Part shown: positions 15,385 to 20,253 of the stretch, in pieces | How positions within the stretch are numbered: the first letter of the stretch is position 1 | Layout: every line of letters begins with the position of its first letter | From: a virus | Virus record (IMG/VR): IMGVR_UViG_3300029319_000629 | Location: 876 to 21,128 of that record | Length of the DNA stretch: 20,253 nt | Reading direction: 5' to 3' (one strand) | Program-made: the position numbers and the translations under genes | Notes under the pieces: generated by a model | Database searches by the model: none | What the model saw: only the letters and a program-made list of their open reading frames with translations | Told to the model about the DNA's origin: nothing

Positions 15385-15499
15385 ATGCCTTAGAGTAATT
15401 TTTAGATCTCTTGTTTTTAGAGTGTTTGGTCTTGGCGTGAATCCCTTTTCTCTTAATCTTCTTTTTCTCGATCTTGATCTCGAGCTTCTTCATTCTCAT
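15365..15499 (-). CDS. Very basic 44-residue microprotein overlapping HNH and TerL
   Basis: On the minus strand ATG 15499 (or the second ATG at 15493) opens a frame to a TAA at 15365-15367. The protein starts MRMKKLEIKIEKKKIKRKG, goes on with IHAKTKHSKNKRSKNYSKAY, and ends AGQGR. It overlaps the HNH 3' end by 47 nt and the TerL start by 20 nt, each in another frame, and fills what otherwise would be a 68-nt gap. I recall very similar 'K-G-x-H-x-K-x-K-x-S-K-x-K-x-S-K-N-Y ... G-Q-G-R' small proteins just before TerL in other Bacteroidota phages, which supports coding. Function unknown; charge suggests nucleic-acid binding, possibly in packaging. Confidence 0.72.
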   Translation of the reverse strand: MRMKKLEIKIEKKKIKRKGIHAKTKHSKNKRSKNYSKAYAGQGR

Positions 15500-15851
15500 T
15501 GTCTCGTCGTTCTATTGTTTTAATTCTGTGACAGTTAGCGCACCTAACCTCACACTTTCTAATTTCTTTTTTTATTGCGTCTATAGAGTAGCTTCCGTTA
15601 GCCATGTCTGAAACATTGCCAACTTTTTTGCCATGCACATGATCAAAATCTAAAACCCTGGCATCAGATTCACCACAGTCTACACATTGACTAAGAGACT
15701 TAACTCTAGCGATAAACTCTCTCGCCCATTTTCTTTGCGACCTATTCCACCGTTTTGCTTTCTTCTTATACTTTTCGGCATTGTCGAGATAGTACCTCTT
15801 ATGGTACTCACGTTGATAAGCTCGTCTTTTATTGGGGTCCTTGATAGGCAT
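15453..15851 (-). CDS. HNH endonuclease
   Basis: This is a 132-residue protein. I use ATG 15851; a GTG lies just before it. The start overlaps the upstream stop as TGATG. The N-terminal 50 residues are Lys/Arg/Tyr-rich. The HNH core has zinc Cys pairs C56-x-x-C59 and C104-x-x-C107, the catalytic D70-H71 in 'LDFDHVHGKK', and N106 and H108 in 'CANCHR'. The C-terminus is charged and probably disordered. HNH proteins next to TerL can nick or cut DNA during packaging, as known for HK97-type phages. A free-standing homing role is the alternative, but tight coupling to neighbours favours a phage function. Confidence 0.92.
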   Translation of the reverse strand: MPIKDPNKRRAYQREYHKRYYLDNAEKYKKKAKRWNRSQRKWAREFIARVKSLSQCVDCGESDARVLDFDHVHGKKVGNVSDMANGSYSIDAIKKEIRKCEVRCANCHRIKTIERRDNENEEARDQDREKED

Positions 15852-15994
15852 CACTCATCGTGACTATCATTCCACGATGTTTCCCAAAACTTAAAGTCAG
15901 TTTTATTTCTTTCCCAGACTACCTCTTTCCAATCACTTTGAAAATCTTTCAGCGAATCCTCCGCTGTAGTCTTTGGCTTGCTCGATTGATCCAT
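15851..15994 (-). CDS. Acidic 47-residue microprotein coupled to HNH
   Basis: An ATG at 15994 opens a frame to TGA at 15851-15853; the stop overlaps the HNH start as TGATG. The protein begins MDQSSKPKTTAEDSLKDF and continues QSDWKEVVWERNKTDFKFWE. It has five Trp in 47 residues and is mainly helical and charged. It overlaps the 3' end of the 15933-16217 gene by 62 nt in another frame. Without it the HNH gene would follow a gap of 81 nt in an otherwise packed block. No family is recognised. Coding is inferred from start-stop coupling and the make-up of the translated product. Confidence 0.65.
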   Translation of the reverse strand: MDQSSKPKTTAEDSLKDFQSDWKEVVWERNKTDFKFWETSWNDSHDE

Positions 15995-16217
15995 TGTTCG
16001 TAAGGTCTTTGATCATTTGTTCTAGTCGTTGTCTTTCAACAAGTAGTTCTTTGCAATCTGTTGCTGTCTGTTTAATAGACTGTAGCTCTGCTTTACGTGC
16101 GCTACCGTTGATCTCTGGATCAACAGGCTTTTTAATCTCATCAATCATGTTATTGATAGCAATCTCCATTGATGACATCAATCGCTTTGCAGCTTCAATC
16201 GTCGTAAACTTCTTCAT
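15933..16217 (-). CDS. Small helical/coiled-coil protein near TerL
   Basis: This is a 94-residue protein. I use ATG 16217, which overlaps the previous gene by 23 nt; the longer frame begins with TTG. It starts MKKFTTIEAAKRLMSSM and holds two predicted helices: about 8-30 and about 40-72, including NGSARKAELQSIKQTATDCK (37-56) and ELLVERQRLEQMIKDL (57-72). I recall the 'N-G-S-A-R-K-A-E' block in hypothetical proteins that precede terminase genes in marine phages. By position and helical nature it could be a small-terminase-like or packaging accessory protein, but there is no visible helix-turn-helix, so this stays weak. Confidence 0.75.
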   Translation of the reverse strand: MKKFTTIEAAKRLMSSMEIAINNMIDEIKKPVDPEINGSARKAELQSIKQTATDCKELLVERQRLEQMIKDLTNNGSIEQAKDYSGGFAERFSK

Positions 16218-16458
16218 CAAGAGAAATATAAATGGGTGTTTTTTCTCCCACGTAAGATCCAACGACGTTATACTCAATATGCTCTAAAGCATCATCCCAA
16301 TCCATACCCTCGTTTACCAAAACACCAATCATTTTATTGATGTCGTATACGGCAACTACGTTTGCACCATAGCTGCATCCAACAAGGGCATCATCAAATC
16401 CATCAGCAGTAAGGCACTCTTCTTCTGCAAGCACCTCCATTAGTTCTTCTTTATTCAT
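16195..16458 (-). CDS. Conserved small phage protein ('TADGFDDA...GEKTPI')
   Basis: This is an 87-residue protein. I use ATG 16458, 8 nt overlap with the co-chaperonin stop; ATG 16467 is possible, and the longest frame starts with TTG. It reads 'LTADGFDDALVGCSYG' (about 16-31), 'VVAVYDINKMIGVLVNEGMD' (about 34-53) and 'HIEYNVVGSYVGEKTPIYIS' (about 60-79). This block is widespread in tailed phages, as I recall, always as a hypothetical protein. It is acidic and likely a small alpha/beta domain. Its place in a coupled run of genes before the terminase gives no clear role. Function unknown. Confidence 0.83.
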   Translation of the reverse strand: MNKEELMEVLAEEECLTADGFDDALVGCSYGANVVAVYDINKMIGVLVNEGMDWDDALEHIEYNVVGSYVGEKTPIYISLDEEVYDD

Positions 16459-17038
16459 GCTCAACATATAAAAGGTCTTCAGTACGAGTTCTATAATATT
16501 CCTTGCCATCAATAGTCAGTCTGTAGTCTCTATTCTCTTTAAAGCCTACAACATCACCAACCTCTAATCCCATATCCTCAATCCAAGGAGCCGTAAAAGC
16601 GACACGACCTTTTGTAGGTAGCTTCTTTTTAAGTTCGACCACTTCGATAACATCTGATTTAGTTTTTAATTCTTCTTGTTCAACTGCTTCAAGCAAGGCC
16701 CAGCCAGCAAGAGGCTTGACTTCACCATCTTTATTTTTATGGGCGATTGCTTGATTGTTGATTGTATGGTCTGGATCATAGCGAACGAGATAATGATTCT
16801 CTTCTCCCGTAAGAACTTGTCCTTCGTTTAGCACTACAAGGTGATGGAAGTAAAGAGTGTCTCCAGATTCAACACCAGTGTCATGTTTTAGGGGAGCAGA
16901 AACAACAGGACCTTCAGTAACTCTATGTTCAAATTCGTTGAAACGAGAATCGACATATAGTGTCAATCCTTCTTTTGTTGTTATTGTATCCTTGATTTGT
17001 TTTTCTAACTCTACGACAAATAAGTCTAAGGTTTTCAT
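16451..17038 (-). CDS. Two-domain GroES-like co-chaperonin
   Basis: This is a 195-residue protein, ATG 17038. GroES is about 97 residues; this is about twice that, with two GroES-like halves. In half 1 (about 1-112) I see a mobile-loop-like stretch (KDTITTKEGLTLY, 16-28), 'TEGPVVSAP' (41-49), 'VESGDTLYFHH' (56-66) and 'PLAGWALLEAV' (108-118). In half 2 (about 128-195) I see 'TKGRVAFTAP', 'GLEVGDVVGFKENRDYRLTI' and 'EYYRTRTEDLLYVE', matching the end of GroES (gD-x-V-x-F ... D-I-L-A-I-V-E). It would cap the host GroEL, likely to fold the capsid protein as T4 gp31 does. The double architecture suggests a pseudo-ring with different subunit numbers. Fold is inferred by pattern. Confidence 0.8.
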   Translation of the reverse strand: MKTLDLFVVELEKQIKDTITTKEGLTLYVDSRFNEFEHRVTEGPVVSAPLKHDTGVESGDTLYFHHLVVLNEGQVLTGEENHYLVRYDPDHTINNQAIAHKNKDGEVKPLAGWALLEAVEQEELKTKSDVIEVVELKKKLPTKGRVAFTAPWIEDMGLEVGDVVGFKENRDYRLTIDGKEYYRTRTEDLLYVEHE

Positions 17039-17052
17039 TTGAATTTATTTAA

Positions 17053-17337
17053 TTAATATCCTCCTGATCCTGATGATCCACCTCCTGATGACATTCTAGG
17101 AGATGAAGAAACAGATCGTATTCTATTTGATGTTTCCTCTACAAGTTCTTTCATGATTGATTTCACAAACATCTCAGTGCTTCTGTTGATTGGGGTAAGC
17201 CTGTCATGAGCTTCTACCTTATGAAAGCCACCAACCATTGCACCACTATTAAAGTGAATGTGATAGGCACCAATATATTCTGATCCATCAGGTCTTTTGA
17301 ACTGACCGCCCGTTGTATATAGCTGTGTTCTAACCAT
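17053..17337 (-). CDS. Small protein with 'YIGAYHIH' motif and Gly-rich tail
   Basis: This is a 94-residue protein. I use ATG 17337 just after the previous stop (TGATATG); the longer frame starts with TTG and overlaps the neighbour. It begins MVRTQLYTTGGQFKRPDG, followed by 'EYIGAYHIHFNSGAMVGGFH' (about 20-39), 'LTPIN', and a flexible end SSSPRMSSGGGSSGSGGY. I recall 'Y-x-G-x-Y-H-x-H-x-x-x-G-x-M-x-G-x-x-H' motifs in virion proteins of marine phages. His residues could bind metal. It lies 14 nt before the co-chaperonin gene. Likely a minor virion protein; function unknown. Confidence 0.78.
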   Translation of the reverse strand: MVRTQLYTTGGQFKRPDGSEYIGAYHIHFNSGAMVGGFHKVEAHDRLTPINRSTEMFVKSIMKELVEETSNRIRSVSSSPRMSSGGGSSGSGGY

Positions 17338-17338
17338 A

Positions 17339-17575
17339 TCAAAAGTTACAATCAAACTCTAACATACACGGCATATCGTCAACACTTTTCCAGAGAGTCT
17401 GTGAGTCATCGTCCAACAGGTAGATAAGATATCTATTTTTCCCATATCTGTGAAGATGCTTTTCATCATGTATGATTGCACTTACCTCACCTCTTCCAGC
17501 TCGCATACCTAAGTAGTAAGCCATAGCGTCCTTGGGATCTTTTCCAATGACAATTTTTCTAATTACACCATCCAT
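17339..17575 (-). CDS. Small conserved phage protein
   Basis: This is a 78-residue protein, ATG 17575, one nt after the previous stop. It begins MDGVIRKIVIGKDPKDAMAY, then has 'VSAIIHDEKHLHRYGKNRYL' (about 31-50), and ends 'WKSVDDMPCMLEFDCNF'. I have seen this pattern (d-P-x-x-A-x-x-Y ... I-x-x-D ... Y-G ... Y-x-I-Y ... W-K-x-x-x-x-x-P) in phage hypothetical proteins near structural genes. It looks like one small alpha/beta domain with no catalytic signature. It is translated in a chain with its neighbours. Function unknown. Confidence 0.8.
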   Translation of the reverse strand: MDGVIRKIVIGKDPKDAMAYYLGMRAGRGEVSAIIHDEKHLHRYGKNRYLIYLLDDDSQTLWKSVDDMPCMLEFDCNF

Positions 17576-17576
17576 T

Positions 17577-17879
17577 TTATTCTAAGTCTACACCAAGCCC
17601 ATTTAGAAGATCATTTAGTTCATCATCATCGAGTTCTTCTTTGGTCTCATTTTGATAATGACAAATGATAAACTCTTGTATTTCAATTAATTCACTAAAG
17701 TCTTCTACATTAATACTATACATGGCGTTGAGCTTGGATATATCGCCAGGTATTGGATTAATTAATCCAGCAAACATAATCGAAATAAACCTGTCTTCTA
17801 CCTCATACTTCTTCGCTAATGCTTCTGCCTCAAACATTAGTCGCTGCATGTGTAGTAAAAATTCAAAATCAGATGTCAT
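17577..17879 (-). CDS. Small acidic helical protein, first of the packaging block
   Basis: This is a 100-residue protein. I use ATG 17879, since the longer frame begins with TTG inside the -7 box. It starts MTSDFEFLLHMQRLMFEAEA, has a hydrophobic middle (FISIMFAGLINPIPGDI, about 31-47), and ends with an acidic tail (EELDDDELNDLLNGLGVDLE, 81-100). It is the first gene behind the minus-strand box at 17895-17902, opposite the regulator gene. The hydrophobic middle is too short and broken to call a membrane segment with confidence. No family is recognised. Confidence 0.78.
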   Translation of the reverse strand: MTSDFEFLLHMQRLMFEAEALAKKYEVEDRFISIMFAGLINPIPGDISKLNAMYSINVEDFSELIEIQEFIICHYQNETKEELDDDELNDLLNGLGVDLE

Positions 17880-17886
17880 AGGTTTG
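17879..17886 (+). promoter_or_regulatory. Possible -7 box TAGGTTTG for the regulator gene
   Basis: TAGGTTTG fits TAnnTTTG on the plus strand, 22 nt before the ATG at 17909. It also overlaps the start codon of the minus-strand gene. One chance match to this degenerate motif is quite possible, so the call is weak, but the position is right for the only plus-strand gene. Confidence 0.4.
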
Positions 17887-17894
17887 CGTTGAAA

Positions 17895-17902
17895 CAAATT
17901 TA
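17895..17902 (-). promoter_or_regulatory. -7 box TAAATTTG for the packaging block
   Basis: TAAATTTG fits TAnnTTTG on the minus strand, 15 nt before the ATG at 17879. It overlaps an inverted repeat ATTTA-A-TAAAT at 17898-17908 that also abuts the start codon of the plus-strand regulator, so it could act as an operator for both directions. Confidence 0.55.
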
Positions 17903-17908
17903 ATAAAT

Positions 17909-18331
17909 ATGCCTAGAAGTAAGGTACCTAGAAAAATCTTATTTAGGGATTTCGCCAAACAAGACATCAACTATATTGGCAAGAACTATCTTAAGAATCT
18001 CAAGCACATTAAACTAAAACATTCCAAAGCCATTGGAATGGATTTTTCTAAAATAGAATTCTTATTGTGGGCCTACGATCTGCAGTTCTTTACCATTAGA
18101 TACGCAAGCAAAGGATTCAATGTCAGTGAATCAAATGTAGGGAAAAGATATATCTACCCCTTAGTTAAGGCTGGATATATATATAAACATTTTGACAAGC
18201 TGACACCCTCACAAACACTAGAGGATCACATATTCCGAGAAGAAACTAAGTACAACTACAGAGTAAGGTATGCCATTACTCAAAAAGCTCGGCTACTTGT
18301 ACAAAGAATATACAATGACCTAGAGTCTTAG
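17909..18331 (+). CDS. Winged-helix (MarR-like) transcriptional regulator
   Basis: This is a 140-residue protein and the only plus-strand gene. The N-terminal 45 residues are basic and may help bind DNA. A winged-helix core follows: helix 'EFLLWAYDLQFFTIRYASKG' (50-69), recognition helix 'VSESNVGKRYIYPLVKAG' (72-89), then wing 'YIYKHFDK' and 'KYNYRVRYAITQKARLLVQR' (114-133). This layout is MarR-like, and I recall very similar proteins beside the structural genes of marine phages. It lies divergently from the packaging block, with promoter boxes on both strands in the gap, which suggests it controls its own and late-gene transcription. Its TAG overlaps the TAA of the gene at 18328. Confidence 0.82.
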   Translation: MPRSKVPRKILFRDFAKQDINYIGKNYLKNLKHIKLKHSKAIGMDFSKIEFLLWAYDLQFFTIRYASKGFNVSESNVGKRYIYPLVKAGYIYKHFDKLTPSQTLEDHIFREETKYNYRVRYAITQKARLLVQRIYNDLES

Positions 18332-18864
18332 AAGAAACCTGAAGCCAATCTAGATAGACTGGATACATCAGTAATGTCTTGACTGTCAAGAATCAAACAA
18401 TCTTCAAGATCTCTGTATGCAATACTTACAGTCTCTCCTTGATCTAATGCCTCGGCAATAGGTGGGTAAATCCTTTGGTATGCTTGTGTGGATTTTCCAA
18501 TAAAACCACCTGTTTTAGTACTGTTGTTTTCTTGGGTATCACCCACCAGCAAACAACCAGCTGTGTCTTCATCTGTGTTACCACAGTGGATTAAGATGTA
18601 ATTAAAGTTTGGAACATCGCAAACCTCCAACATTCCTTTATGGATATCCTGAAATCGACTAGAGTATCTGTTATGATATCCACCTTCTGTTCTAAACCTA
18701 ATCTTATAGGTACCATTAGGAATACATGTTTCTCCCCACACCTTCTCCTCTCTTGATTCATCTTCTAACGTGTAGCACAGAAACTTTCTATCTCCTGTGA
18801 CATCAAAGAGCATACCGTTAGTGGCATCAACACCCTTGTTAAATCGAATAACTTCAAGCTTCAT
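18328..18864 (-). CDS. DUF5675-like protein, candidate lysis enzyme
   Basis: This is a 178-residue protein. I use ATG 18864, two nt after the upstream stop; the longer frame begins with TTG. It shows the DUF5675 pattern: 'FLCYTLEDESR' (28-38), 'GETCIPNGTYKIRF' (44-57), 'YILIHCGNTDEDTAGCLLVG' (89-108), then 'STQAYQRIY' (125-133). The H93-x-G-N ... T-x-G-C104 arrangement recalls the His/Cys pair of L,D-transpeptidase-like folds. Phage members are often suspected of cutting cell wall, but activity is unproven to my knowledge. No signal peptide or membrane segment is seen. Its stop overlaps the stop of the plus-strand regulator. Confidence 0.85.
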   Translation of the reverse strand: MKLEVIRFNKGVDATNGMLFDVTGDRKFLCYTLEDESREEKVWGETCIPNGTYKIRFRTEGGYHNRYSSRFQDIHKGMLEVCDVPNFNYILIHCGNTDEDTAGCLLVGDTQENNSTKTGGFIGKSTQAYQRIYPPIAEALDQGETVSIAYRDLEDCLILDSQDITDVSSLSRLASGFF

Positions 18865-18866
18865 AA

Positions 18867-19301
18867 TCAATCGAAGAAGGATGCAGCATAGATCTCAAGG
18901 CTTTGAGAAGTGCTATCAGTTCCTCTTGCTGATATTCTAGTAATGTTAGCAAGAGCAGTAATTTCCTCACTTCCTGTAGCATCAGCATCAAGCTGATCTT
19001 TCGTTAAAATAAAAGATGCATTGGCTGCCAGGTTAACCATAAACTCCTGGGCTGTATCGCGAATGCGAAGAACCACAGTGTCACTAGAATCAAGATTTGT
19101 AATCCTTAGGTATGTAAGATGATTGCTTTCAATTGTACCAGCTTCGTTTGCTGAACCAAAAAGCAAAATGCTTTTCTCCACATTGTTTATTGTAACAATG
19201 CGATGATCTAATTCATTGCAAGAAAACGTAGCAACATTTGTATTGCTCTTATCGTTGCCATTAAGGATTAAATCCTCTTGAATAGTTACTGTAAGTGACA
19301 T
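18867..19301 (-). CDS. Small beta-rich protein next to the lysis candidate
   Basis: This is a 144-residue protein, ATG 19301, 12 nt behind a -7 box (TACATTTG). It begins MSLTVTIQEDLILNGNDK, has 'SILLFGSANEAGTI' (44-57), 'LTYLRITNLDSSDTVVLRIR' (61-80), 'NLAANASFILTKDQLDADAT' (89-108), and ends 'SQSLEIYAASFFD'. The 'L-x-I-T-N-L-D-x-x-D-x-V-x-L-R-I' strand pair followed by 'A-x-x-S-F-x-L' is a form I associate with small phage head or fibre subunits. It is similar in plan to the beta-rich proteins at 7213-8024. A minor virion protein is the likeliest call. Confidence 0.78.
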   Translation of the reverse strand: MSLTVTIQEDLILNGNDKSNTNVATFSCNELDHRIVTINNVEKSILLFGSANEAGTIESNHLTYLRITNLDSSDTVVLRIRDTAQEFMVNLAANASFILTKDQLDADATGSEEITALANITRISARGTDSTSQSLEIYAASFFD

Positions 19302-19313
19302 GAAATCTTTTTA

Positions 19314-19321
19314 CAAATGTA
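19314..19321 (-). promoter_or_regulatory. -7 box TACATTTG
   Basis: TACATTTG fits the Bacteroidota TAnnTTTG element on the minus strand, 12 nt before the ATG at 19301. No clear -33 TTG is present. Confidence 0.55.
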
Positions 19322-19351
19322 CATTTTATTTCATAATCACATGAATAGTAG

Positions 19352-19582
19352 CTACACCCAGGTAATCTTAATTGTCAATGCCATCTCTTTAAGATCTCGA
19401 AACTCATTTCTAACAATCTTATCAATGATGGGATAGAGATAGCAATGAGCTACTTCTTCTTCACTGGTCTCAGTAAAGATCCTTTGTATTCCGTTGTCAT
19501 TAATTCCTGCATCAACATGAATGAACTTAAAATCCTTAGATACAACAGCTTTTACAATCTGATGGTACTCTGTATTCTTCAT
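19352..19582 (-). CDS. Small protein of unknown function
   Basis: This is a 76-residue protein, ATG 19582, overlapping the upstream microprotein stop as ATGA, so translation is probably coupled. It begins MKNTEYHQIVKAVVSKDFKF and ends KEMALTIKITWV. The make-up is soluble alpha/beta with no Cys pair or membrane segment. I do not recognise any family. It ends 50 nt before the next gene, where a promoter box lies. Confidence 0.72.
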   Translation of the reverse strand: MKNTEYHQIVKAVVSKDFKFIHVDAGINDNGIQRIFTETSEEEVAHCYLYPIIDKIVRNEFRDLKEMALTIKITWV

Positions 19583-19746
19583 TCCTTATTGATTGAAGGT
19601 TGTTGAGACAACATTTCAAGGAAGTCATACATAGTAATGAATCCATCACCATTAAAATCTACACACGCAGCATGAGAACCAGCAGTAACTGCCTCTCCAT
19701 AGTTTGCCAAAAGAAGCAAGAGATCCATTATGTATGTTGACCACAT
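19579..19746 (-). CDS. EF-hand/dockerin-like microprotein
   Basis: ATG 19746 (or ATG 19728) opens a frame of 55 (or 49) residues to a TGA at 19579-19581, which overlaps the next start as ATGA. The product holds 'MDLLLLLANYGE' and then 'CVDFNGDGFITMYDFLEML'. The second part is a canonical calcium loop: D-x-N-x-D-G-x-I-T-x-x-D-F. The first helix looks like the end of another such repeat (D-L-L-x-L-L-x-x-Y-G). Dockerin-type pairs of this kind bind calcium and often a partner protein. It probably binds Ca2+ and may join fibre or host-surface proteins. Coding support: coupled stop-start and strong motif. Not long enough for routine gene callers. Confidence 0.75.
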   Translation of the reverse strand: MWSTYIMDLLLLLANYGEAVTAGSHAACVDFNGDGFITMYDFLEMLSQQPSINKE

Positions 19747-19775
19747 ACTCTGGATACGTTATGTACTATAAAAAG

Positions 19776-20036
19776 TTACGGGCGAGGGACTGGTATGCGC
19801 AATAAAAACACAGAGTCTTGATCTGTTGCTACCAAGGAGTACTCCATACCTAGGTGGTCGCGATATGTTTGCCCAACCACCATCTTGTGCTCGAAATATT
19901 CTACAGGATGAGACCCATCCCACACTGTAGAGATCACAATATCGCAATTGTACTTCTCGGGATGAGTGTAGACCTTAGTAGGTACTGCGACGCACCCCAC
20001 CAAAAGGACTGATAGTAAAAATGTTACTGTTTTCAT
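19776..20036 (-). CDS. Small lipoprotein
   Basis: This is an 86-residue protein, ATG 20036. Residues 1-14 are a signal peptide (MKTVTFLLSVLLVG) with lipobox L-V-G-C at 12-15, so Cys15 would carry the lipid. The mature 72 residues are beta-rich, with 'YNCDIVISTVWDGSHP' (about 29-44) and a Pro-rich end 'RIPVPRP'. I see no Bacteroidota surface-export signal after the Cys. Possible roles are a spanin-type lysis partner or a superinfection-exclusion lipoprotein. It is 29 nt upstream of the EF-hand microprotein. A weak hairpin (GGGCT/AGCCC) lies just before the ATG and may limit translation. Confidence 0.78.
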   Translation of the reverse strand: MKTVTFLLSVLLVGCVAVPTKVYTHPEKYNCDIVISTVWDGSHPVEYFEHKMVVGQTYRDHLGMEYSLVATDQDSVFLLRIPVPRP

Positions 20037-20253
20037 AGGGCTAAGCTATCGGCAGCCCCTGCAATCACCAAGATAATTCAGTATAATGATGATTATGTGC
20101 TCAAAAAAGTAGATACAGCTATTCTTTGAGAACCAATAAAAACAAATACCAGCAATTGATCTTACAAATACACTAGAAACACTACGAATTGTAAAATCTT
20201 GCTAGGATTGTCTCTAATGATAGCGAAGTTAACCAAGAAAAATTGCAAAAGCA
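20037..20253. other. End region without a clear gene
   Basis: I see no convincing gene here. On the minus strand a frame is open from the right edge to a TAA at 20162-20164 and codes about 30 hydrophobic residues (FFLVNFAII ... FVVFLVYL). It could be the end of a membrane protein such as a holin, but it is short and may be chance. No exact TAnnTTTG box, tRNA or strong terminator is visible. Confidence 0.4.

Noticed and set aside
14965-15393. 142-residue open frame on the plus strand
   Set aside because: It lies antisense to the TerL N-terminal part, which has clear motifs. The product is Leu/Pro/Arg-rich with no domain pattern, as expected of an antisense shadow.
15453-15851. HNH gene considered as an intron-borne homing endonuclease
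   Set aside because: It is coupled to the gene before it and overlaps a small gene after it, and no split gene is visible around it.
16218-16277. Upstream extension of the 15933-16217 gene to 16277
   Set aside because: The only start there is a TTG lying deep inside the neighbour; an ATG at 16217 with a small overlap fits better.
17880-17897. Upstream extension of the 17577-17879 gene to a TTG at 17897
   Set aside because: The TTG is part of the -7 box, so it would precede the predicted transcript start; ATG 17879 is preferred.
20037-20130. Possible tRNA or structured RNA before the right end
   Set aside because: No cloverleaf or T-loop pattern is visible, only a weak 5-bp stem near the lipoprotein ATG.

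Overview
The window is a stretch of a tailed double-stranded DNA phage (class Caudoviricetes), from the packaging and head-building part of the genome into part of the host-interaction part. Nearly everything is on the minus strand, so the genes run from high to low coordinates: small accessory genes, large terminase, portal, baseplate/fibre genes, small basic proteins, beta-rich virion proteins, scaffold, major capsid protein, capsid-decoration-like proteins. Only one gene, a winged-helix regulator at 17909-18331, is on the plus strand.

Host: six exact copies of the octamer TATATTTG, plus two variants fitting TAnnTTTG, sit just upstream of minus-strand start codons. This is the known -7 promoter element of Bacteroidota, and the window is also AT-rich with little sign of Shine-Dalgarno sites. 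A Bacteroidota host, probably aquatic or marine, is my best inference. The terminase and a roughly 800-residue portal with a Gln-rich coiled-coil tail resemble crAss-like and related podoviruses of Bacteroidota. That resemblance is from memory and not tested.

Layout, right to left. 20253-19352: an end region with no clear gene, then a small lipoprotein, an EF-hand/dockerin-like microprotein and a 76-residue unknown. 19301-18328: a beta-rich protein and a DUF5675-like candidate lysis protein. 18331-17909: the plus-strand winged-helix regulator, which shares a divergent promoter region with the next block. 17879-15365: a tightly overlapping run of small genes, a two-domain GroES-like co-chaperonin, an HNH endonuclease, and two microproteins too short for ordinary gene callers. 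15384-10810: TerL and portal. 10817-8769: a BppU-like baseplate protein, a collagen-like fibre and a fibre-associated protein. 8752-8059: three small Lys-rich proteins, translationally coupled. 8024-6169: two pairs of beta-rich paralogues. 6149-3570: scaffold and major capsid protein. 3503-1144: two small capsid-decoration-like paralogues, another Lys-rich protein, and a 429-residue protein joining the decoration-like domain to a lectin-like (LamG/concanavalin-type) domain. 1132-1: a 280-residue protein with an AT-hook-like head, and a gene cut by the window edge.

How they work together: the co-chaperonin would help fold capsid protein. Scaffold and MCP build the prohead on the portal. TerL, with HNH help, cuts and packages DNA, perhaps with the Lys-rich proteins bound to it. 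Fibres and lectin domains contact the host. Two intrinsic terminators, each running directly into a promoter whose -7 box lies 4 nt from an ATG, suggest separately regulated, possibly leaderless transcription units.
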